This document shows, piece after piece, positions 58,734 to 64,000 of a stretch of 64,000 bases of DNA. Both the position numbers and the translations under genes were made by a program. Origin of the DNA: F0422 sp003992255 (GTDB lineage: Bacteria; Bacillota; Negativicutes; Veillonellales; Veillonellaceae); NCBI RefSeq assembly GCF_003992255.1, contig NZ_RQVA01000002.1, positions 62,001 to 126,000 on the forward strand, read 5' to 3'. Within the stretch, counting starts at the first letter, position 1. Each line of letters starts with the position of its first letter. The notes below the pieces were generated by a model. That model was not told where the DNA came from and did not search any database. It was given only the letters and a program-made list of their open reading frames with translations.

Positions 58734-61012
58734 AACATTTAGGTAAAAGTTATAAGAAAAAGGATTCTGCTACAATTTTAAGTGGGAAAGCAGCCTACAC
58801 AGAAGATTTCATACCTGCTAATGCGTTATGTATTAAAATATTGCGAAGTCCACACGCCTTTGCAAAGATTGTCGATATTAATATTGATGCGGCCATGAAA
58901 GTACCAGGTGTAGAGGCTATCTATACCTATAAAGATGTACCTAAGACTCGCTTTACTTTGGCAGGACAAAGTTATCCTGAGCCATCTGCGTACGATATGT
59001 TGATTTTAGATCAAATTGTGCGGTATGTAGGTGATGAAGTAGCGCTTGTGGTTGCTGTAGATGAACGAACTGCATTAAAGGCAATGCCATTAATTAAAGT
59101 AAAGTATGAAGTATATGAGCCTGTGCTAGATATTCATACAGCTATCGATCATCCTAGCGTGATTCATCCTGAGGAAGATTTACACTATAATTTCCCGGTA
59201 GGGGGAGATCCGAAACGAAATATTGCTTGTTCTTATAGTCATGTGGTGGGCGATGTAGAAGCGGAATTAGCTAAGTGTGATTACGTAGTAGAAGAGTCCT
59301 ATTTTGACCAAGCGACATTGCAATCCGCTATGGAATCATTTAGAACGTTCTGTACGATCGATCAATTTAATCGATTAGTGATTACTAGTTCTACACAAGT
59401 ACCATTCCATATTCGACGTCATGCAGCACGAGCTCTAGGTATTTCTGCGTCACAAATTCGAGTGATTAAACCTCGGATTGGCGGAGGCTTTGGGTCCAAA
59501 CAAACAGGTTGTACAGAATTGTTTTCTGCCTTCGTCACATGGACATTAAAAAAGCCTTCTTACATCGTTTATGATCGTCATGAGGCTAACAACTGTTCTA
59601 CTAGCCGTCATGCTAGGGACTGGAAAGTGCGTGTGGGGGCTACCAAAGATGGCATCATTCAGGTGATTGATATGGTGGCTGTGTCAGATGCAGGGGCTCA
59701 TGGAACACATGCGCTGACAACATTTACTGCAGGAGAACATAAGTCCTTACCACTTTACAATAAGACAAAAGCAATTCGCTATGAATCGAATATTGTATAT
59801 ACGAATCATATGCCAGGGGGTGCTTTCCGTGGGTATGGTGCTACAGAAGCGTTATGGCCACTAGAATGTGCAATCACTAAATTGGCTAAGAAGATGGATG
59901 TGGACGAGATTGAGTTGCGTTTGAAAAACTTAATTGAAGTAGGCGAAACGGCACAATCCTATGACCCAGGTGAAGTATTGGAATCTGGCTTACTAAAAGA
60001 AGCGGTTCAGCGTGCAAAGGAAATGGCGAAGTGGGATGAACGTCCTAAATCCTGGAAAATTGATGAGCGGTATAGAGGTGGCTTAGGAGTAGCCTTTGCC
60101 TTCCAAGGGTCAGGGGTCGCCAATGTTGACTCTGCTTCCGTAGAGATACGTATGCTAGATGATGGTAGTTATATGCTCTTTACAGGTTCCACTGATATGG
60201 GACAAGGTTCGAATACAGCACTGGCACAAATTGCCTGTGAGACATTGGGGTGTCCTATGGATATGATGGTGGTGTACGAAGCCGATACAGATGTGGTACC
60301 CTTTGATCCAGGCTCGTACGCATCCAGTACAACGTATGTAACAGGAACAGCGACTAAATTGGCAGCAGAAGATTTGAAGCAAAAAATTGTGGCAGAGTTT
60401 GCTCGCATTCTAGAAGTGGATGAAGCTTTGCTTACCTTTGATGGGGAACGCGCGTGGACAGAGGATGGTGCACATTCGATGACCACCGCAGAACTGGCGC
60501 CTAAACTTGTATGCGGCGCATCAGGTCATTACTTAAGTGGCATGGCAACGTGGGGCAGCCATACATCACCACCGCCTTTCATGGTTGGCATTGCAGAAGT
60601 GAAAGTAGATACAGAAACAGGTAAAGTGACACCAGAACATTTCTATGCAGTTGTTGACTGCGGTACGGTTGTGAATCGTAATTTGGCAACGGTGCAAACA
60701 GAAGGTGGCGTTGTACAAGGGATTGGTATGGCCTTGTATGAAGAGATTCGCTATTCCTCTCGAGGTGTGTTAGAGACCAACAACTTCATGCATTACAAAT
60801 TGCCTACACGGCTTGATACGGGTCGCATCCATGTAGATTTTGTAGAATCTTATGAACCTTCTGGTGCCTATGGCATTAAATCGATTGGTGAAGTTGTTAT
60901 CAATACATCTTGTCCGGCTATACAAGGTGCTATACTGAATGCTACAGGGGCAGAAGTGACCACATTACCAATGATTCCAGAACGTGTCTATGTAGCATTA
61001 CAGGAGAAATAA
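58730..61012 (+). CDS. Molybdenum hydroxylase, molybdopterin-binding subunit
   Basis: 760-residue catalytic subunit of the xanthine dehydrogenase/aldehyde oxidase family. IGGGFGSKQ near 252-258, a PGGAFRGYGATEA segment near 365 (substrate and cofactor loop), SSTTYVTGTA near 532, and the catalytic Glu in GAYGIKSIGEVV near 713-722. It is somewhat diverged from xanthine dehydrogenase at the usual GxKGxGE (here GIKSIGE). The adjacent yqeB/yqeC/mocA/xdhC genes mark it as selenium-dependent with a labile Se ligand. No in-frame TGA, so no selenocysteine. Substrate likely a purine or other N-heterocycle (inference). Confidence 0.93.
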   Translation: MKHLGKSYKKKDSATILSGKAAYTEDFIPANALCIKILRSPHAFAKIVDINIDAAMKVPGVEAIYTYKDVPKTRFTLAGQSYPEPSAYDMLILDQIVRYVGDEVALVVAVDERTALKAMPLIKVKYEVYEPVLDIHTAIDHPSVIHPEEDLHYNFPVGGDPKRNIACSYSHVVGDVEAELAKCDYVVEESYFDQATLQSAMESFRTFCTIDQFNRLVITSSTQVPFHIRRHAARALGISASQIRVIKPRIGGGFGSKQTGCTELFSAFVTWTLKKPSYIVYDRHEANNCSTSRHARDWKVRVGATKDGIIQVIDMVAVSDAGAHGTHALTTFTAGEHKSLPLYNKTKAIRYESNIVYTNHMPGGAFRGYGATEALWPLECAITKLAKKMDVDEIELRLKNLIEVGETAQSYDPGEVLESGLLKEAVQRAKEMAKWDERPKSWKIDERYRGGLGVAFAFQGSGVANVDSASVEIRMLDDGSYMLFTGSTDMGQGSNTALAQIACETLGCPMDMMVVYEADTDVVPFDPGSYASSTTYVTGTATKLAAEDLKQKIVAEFARILEVDEALLTFDGERAWTEDGAHSMTTAELAPKLVCGASGHYLSGMATWGSHTSPPPFMVGIAEVKVDTETGKVTPEHFYAVVDCGTVVNRNLATVQTEGGVVQGIGMALYEEIRYSSRGVLETNNFMHYKLPTRLDTGRIHVDFVESYEPSGAYGIKSIGEVVINTSCPAIQGAILNATGAEVTTLPMIPERVYVALQEK

Positions 61013-61042
61013 ACCGATTCGGGGAAAGATAAGGAGTGCTAT

Positions 61043-61798
61043 ATGAAAGAAGAACTCTTTTGGGAGTGCTTAGCAGGGCCAGGTATTATTTCCGTCGTAG
61101 GAGCCGGTGGCAAAACAACAGTAGTATCTCAACTAGCTAACTATGGAGTGTGTCACCATATTTCTACGATGGTGAGCACTACCACTAAAATGGGTTCTTT
61201 GCAAGTGAAGCCTTGGGAACCCTATTATGGAGATGATTTCTTACTGGGCAGTGCCTATGTACAAAAACAGATAGAAGAGAAGCGCATTGGTGCTTGGTTC
61301 AGAAGTTTAGCAGGTCATAAGGTGGTAGGATTGGAACCTAGGACGGTGGACGAGTTACATAGAGCGCACCCAGATTGGATGATTGTCCTAGAAGCAGATG
61401 GGGCCAAGAAAAAGTGGATCAAAGCGCCAAAATCACATGAACCAGTCATTCCTGAGCTAACGCGGATGACGATAGGCGTTGTGAATTTGCGAGCCTTGGG
61501 AGCTCCTATTACAGAAGATGTTGTACATCGTATAGAAGAGGTGTGTCGTATTATCGATGGGACACCAGGAGAGACAATTCGGCCAGGGCATCTTGTAACA
61601 CTCATAGAACATGAGCAAGGGCTCTTTCAATATAGTCGTGGCTATAAAGTCATAGTTTGTACTGGCTATGACCAAAGTGATGCGGTACTAGTGGAACAGT
61701 TTTTAAGGATATTAAAACGAGTCCCACTGCAGTATGTACTCTTAGTCGATGGGTATAGAGAGACGTTTCGTATACAGCAGGTGTTACCATGGTCCTAG
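61043..61798 (+). CDS. yqeC: Selenium cofactor biosynthesis protein YqeC
   Basis: 251 residues. P-loop ISVVGAGGKTTVVSQLA at about 13-29, VSTTTKMG, VLEADGAKKKWIKAPKSHEPVIP, and GVVNLRALGAPITEDVVHR are YqeC family features. YqeC occurs with selD, yqeB and molybdenum hydroxylases and is proposed to help insert selenium. 30 bases after the Mo subunit; overlaps mocA by 10 bases. Confidence 0.9.
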   Translation: MKEELFWECLAGPGIISVVGAGGKTTVVSQLANYGVCHHISTMVSTTTKMGSLQVKPWEPYYGDDFLLGSAYVQKQIEEKRIGAWFRSLAGHKVVGLEPRTVDELHRAHPDWMIVLEADGAKKKWIKAPKSHEPVIPELTRMTIGVVNLRALGAPITEDVVHRIEEVCRIIDGTPGETIRPGHLVTLIEHEQGLFQYSRGYKVIVCTGYDQSDAVLVEQFLRILKRVPLQYVLLVDGYRETFRIQQVLPWS

Positions 61799-62436
61799 GT
61801 TGTGTGGTATTGGCAGCAGGATTGTCTAGGCGGATGGGACGGCCTAAACAATGGTTGCCTTATGAAGGGCAAACACTGTTGGAGAGAGCGTTAGCTACCT
61901 ATGCAGTCATGGACCCACTGGCTGTTGTAGTACCGAACAAGATGGAACTTACGGCTTCGCAAGAGACTGTGATTCCCGTGTATAATGTACATCCAGAGTG
62001 GGGACAAGGACACTCTATACGATTGGGGGTAGAGACCTTATTACAATGGGAACAACGTGAGGGTAAGAAGCTTTCAGGCATATTATGTGGTGTCATCGAT
62101 CAACCTTTATTAGATGTGCAGGTCATACATGCAGTATGTAGAGCCTTTGAAAGCTTTCAGTCAGATAGGATCATTCTGCAACCGCAGTATGGTCCCCAGC
62201 AAGAGCGAGGAAATCCAGTTTTATTTGGACGATATTGGGCAGATGCGTTGTGCCAGATTCCTGAAGATCAGGGAGGACGCATCATCTTGCGAGGAGAGGG
62301 AGCCCCCTATGTAAGGCATATTTGGGTAGAACCAGATAGAATTTGGCATAGTGGTGTAGATATTGATACAGAAGAAGACTATGAGCGGATAGTACGCAAA
62401 GGAGGATATGATGAAACCAATCGTTCTCATCCGTAG
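61789..62436 (+). CDS. mocA: Molybdenum cofactor nucleotidyltransferase (MocA-like)
   Basis: 215 residues. NTP-transferase motif VLAAGLSRRMGRPKQWLPYEG at the N-terminus, GQGHSIRLGVETLL, CGVIDQPLLDVQVI and the C-terminal DIDTEEDYE are as in MocA. MocA adds CMP to molybdopterin for the xanthine dehydrogenase family, which suits the neighbours. Overlaps yqeC and yqeB. Confidence 0.9.
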   Translation: MVLGCVVLAAGLSRRMGRPKQWLPYEGQTLLERALATYAVMDPLAVVVPNKMELTASQETVIPVYNVHPEWGQGHSIRLGVETLLQWEQREGKKLSGILCGVIDQPLLDVQVIHAVCRAFESFQSDRIILQPQYGPQQERGNPVLFGRYWADALCQIPEDQGGRIILRGEGAPYVRHIWVEPDRIWHSGVDIDTEEDYERIVRKGGYDETNRSHP

Positions 62437-63232
62437 TGGTGGAGATATAGCATCAGGGATTATCTATCGGTTATGGCGAGCAGGATATCCTGTTGTGGTC
62501 AATGAAATTGCGATCCCTACTATGATTCGAAGAGAAGTATCCTATGGAAATGCAGTGCATCGTGGTGAAATGATTCTAGACAGATTGCGGTCACGACATG
62601 TATTGTTACAACATGTACAGGACTTACTCAGTACACGAGAGGCCATCCCTGTTGTGACAGAACCCTATGCAGAGGTGTTGAAGACGATACAGCCTAGTAT
62701 AGTGGTGGATGCTATATTAGCGAAACGCAATGTAGGTACAGCGCAAGATGATGCACAGCTAGTCATTGGATGTGGACCTGGATTTTCTGCGCCCAAAGAT
62801 GTGCATGTGGTGATAGAAACGATGCGGGGGCATAGTTTAGGTCGCTGCATATATGAAGGAGCTGCTATAGCGAATACGGGAGTTCCTGGTAATGTGGGTG
62901 GATATACTCATGAGCGTGTGATACATTCACCTGCAGAAGGCTTATTTGTAGCGAATTGTCATATTGGAGATGTAGTAGAAGCTGGATCTGTCATCGGGCA
63001 TGTAGATACAGTACCCATCAAATCTAAAATTCGAGGCATATTACGAGGCATTTTGGCCTCGAACATATTAGTCTCAAAAGGGGTCAAACTAGCAGATGTA
63101 GATGCTAGATGTGAGGAAAACCATTGCTTTACGATTTCAGATAAAGCATTAGCTATTGGAGGTGGAGTAATGGAAGCCATCACAAGCTGGGAATTTGGAC
63201 AAACACAGGAGTTATATAGTGAATGTAATTGA
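62408..63232 (+). CDS. yqeB: Selenium-dependent molybdenum hydroxylase accessory protein YqeB (EF2563 family)
   Basis: 274 residues. Starts LIRSGGDIASGIIYRLWRAG and has VVDAILAKRNVGT, VIGCGPGFSAPKDVHVVIET and GNVGGYTHERVIHSPAEG, matching the EF2563/YqeB family whose distribution follows selenium-dependent molybdenum hydroxylases. AAAGGAGG precedes two adjacent ATGs (62408, 62411). Overlaps mocA by 29 bases. Biochemical role not established. Confidence 0.92.
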   Translation: MMKPIVLIRSGGDIASGIIYRLWRAGYPVVVNEIAIPTMIRREVSYGNAVHRGEMILDRLRSRHVLLQHVQDLLSTREAIPVVTEPYAEVLKTIQPSIVVDAILAKRNVGTAQDDAQLVIGCGPGFSAPKDVHVVIETMRGHSLGRCIYEGAAIANTGVPGNVGGYTHERVIHSPAEGLFVANCHIGDVVEAGSVIGHVDTVPIKSKIRGILRGILASNILVSKGVKLADVDARCEENHCFTISDKALAIGGGVMEAITSWEFGQTQELYSECN

Positions 63233-63944
63233 TGTAATATACGAACGTATGGGGAATCATGAACCATCTGTCATTGTCACTGTTTTATCAGGGGCAAGAC
63301 AGGGGGATAAAGTAGTTTATAGCGAGACTGGTGATATTCTATATGGGACGGCTATTGAAGGGTTTACTATGCCTGAAAGAATACAACCACAATTATTTTC
63401 TATTGCACAAATGGAATGCTTTTTGCAACCTGTAGAAAGAGCTCCTGAAATTTTAATTTTAGGGGCCGGTCATGTGAGCCGTTGCGTGGCGGATCAATTT
63501 CTCTTCATTGGGTGCGGGGTCACAGTCGTGGATGATCGAAAAGAGTATTTAAAATCAGAGTTTTTCGATTCACGAGTACAACGGATTCATCTAGATTTTA
63601 AGGAATTACAGGAGCGATTATCCTTAGATTCTTACACGGGGATTGTGGTGGTTACAAGAGCTCATGAATTCGATAGTGTCTGTCTACACCAGGTTCGTCA
63701 TGTATTACCAACGTATGTGGGCGTTATGGGTAGCCATAAGCGCATTCATCATGCCTTTGAAGTATTGCGACAAGAAGGTTGGACGGATATGGAAGTAAAT
63801 CAACTATATGGTCCTATCGGTCTTGATATAGGTGCACAAACTCCAGAAGAAATTGCACTATCCATTGTCAGTGAATATGTAGCAGTGGAACGACATCGAA
63901 AAGGACAATTTTTATCAGCGAAGAGGTATCAGGATGAAGTATGA
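63219..63944 (+). CDS. xdhC: XdhC-family molybdenum hydroxylase maturation protein
   Basis: 241 residues from GTG 63219 (AGGAG at 63207-63211, inside the end of yqeB); a longer in-frame TTG has no site. N-terminal XdhC/CoxI part (PSVIVTVLSGARQGDKVVY) and C-terminal Rossmann domain (ILILGAGHVSRCVADQFLFIG, VVVTRAHEFD, YVGVMGSHKRIHHAF, PIGLDIGAQTPEEIALSI). XdhC-like proteins bind the molybdenum cofactor and help sulfurate and insert it; here the chalcogen could be selenium. Overlaps the next gene. Confidence 0.92.
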   Translation: MNVIDVIYERMGNHEPSVIVTVLSGARQGDKVVYSETGDILYGTAIEGFTMPERIQPQLFSIAQMECFLQPVERAPEILILGAGHVSRCVADQFLFIGCGVTVVDDRKEYLKSEFFDSRVQRIHLDFKELQERLSLDSYTGIVVVTRAHEFDSVCLHQVRHVLPTYVGVMGSHKRIHHAFEVLRQEGWTDMEVNQLYGPIGLDIGAQTPEEIALSIVSEYVAVERHRKGQFLSAKRYQDEV

Positions 63945-64000
63945 GTTTGTAGAATATTTAAAGAAACATACATCGACACCATTAGCAGTGACAACGATTT
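63934..64000 (+). CDS. Start of next gene in the hydroxylase operon (partial)
   Basis: ATG 63934 overlaps the xdhC stop; 22 codons are visible (begins MKYEFVEYLKKHTSTPLAVT). The TPLAVTTI stretch resembles the N-terminus of XdhC/CoxI-type proteins, so a second XdhC-like accessory gene is possible. Too short to assign. Confidence 0.5.
   Translation, partial: MKYEFVEYLKKHTSTPLAVTTI

Noticed and set aside
58730..61012. Selenocysteine codon in the molybdenum subunit
   Set aside because: No in-frame TGA; selenium in this enzyme class is a labile cofactor ligand, not selenocysteine.

Overview
The window looks like a chromosome segment of a Veillonella-like member of the Negativicutes (diderm Firmicutes). 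This is inferred from gene content and order: a low-GC Firmicute housekeeping backbone (recJ-rel-dtd, hisS-aspS-6S RNA-rarA, rimO-cinA-recA-recX-rny, dnaG-rpoD), meso-diaminopimelate synthesis by both Ddh and DapL, and selenium and molybdenum accessory genes typical of strict anaerobes. Species assignment was not tested by any search.

Layout. 1-2.1 kb: 3' part of selD, then yedF and a DUF3343 gene (selenium handling). 2.1-7.9 kb, minus strand: ychF, ddh, dapL and a MATE exporter. 8.2-13.8 kb: ADP-ribosylglycohydrolase, then thrC, an EamA permease and gnd; a cobalamin riboswitch with no recognisable gene behind it lies at 9.4-9.7 kb. 13.9-19.5 kb: accessory island of lipoprotein, secreted and small membrane proteins plus a UPF0173 hydrolase. 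19.6-23.5 kb: moaC, trmL, ylbF-like, a murB-acetyltransferase fusion, rplM-rpsI with its leader. 23.6-35.1 kb: one long plus-strand run recJ-rel-dtd-MBL-AI2E-fur-hemZ-hisS-aspS, followed by 6S RNA. 35.6-52.3 kb: rarA, ftsK, a short RodZ-like protein, ygiQ, a solitary binding protein, rimO, cinA, recA, recX, rny, dnaG, rpoD. 52.5-57.2 kb: an orphan amino-acid binding lipoprotein, a 2-hydroxyacid dehydrogenase, an MFS exporter and a short QueG, separated by palindromic repeats. 57.5-64 kb: a molybdenum hydroxylase (FAD, 2Fe-2S and Mo subunits) with yqeC, mocA, yqeB, xdhC and the start of another gene.

How genes work together. SelD makes selenophosphate. YedF and DUF3343 proteins are associated with selenium or sulfur transfer. 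YqeB/YqeC mark a selenium-dependent molybdenum hydroxylase, so both ends of the window probably serve one selenium-molybdenum system, with moaC supplying molybdopterin.

Most interesting signals: (1) a family of long palindromic intergenic elements (3.5, 53.3-53.7 and 54.8-55.2 kb) whose outer stems differ in sequence but keep pairing, with tandem copies of single arms; (2) an 11-base word, ATACTTTCATA, found four times in the intergenic sequence I examined (upstream of thrC, ylbF, ftsK and the hydroxyacid dehydrogenase), with close variants near ddh and queG; (3) the orphan cobalamin riboswitch; (4) a MurB-PaiA-like fusion; (5) an rny leader with an internal terminator and a possible AUU start. 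No tRNA, rRNA, CRISPR array, transposase or prophage gene was recognised.
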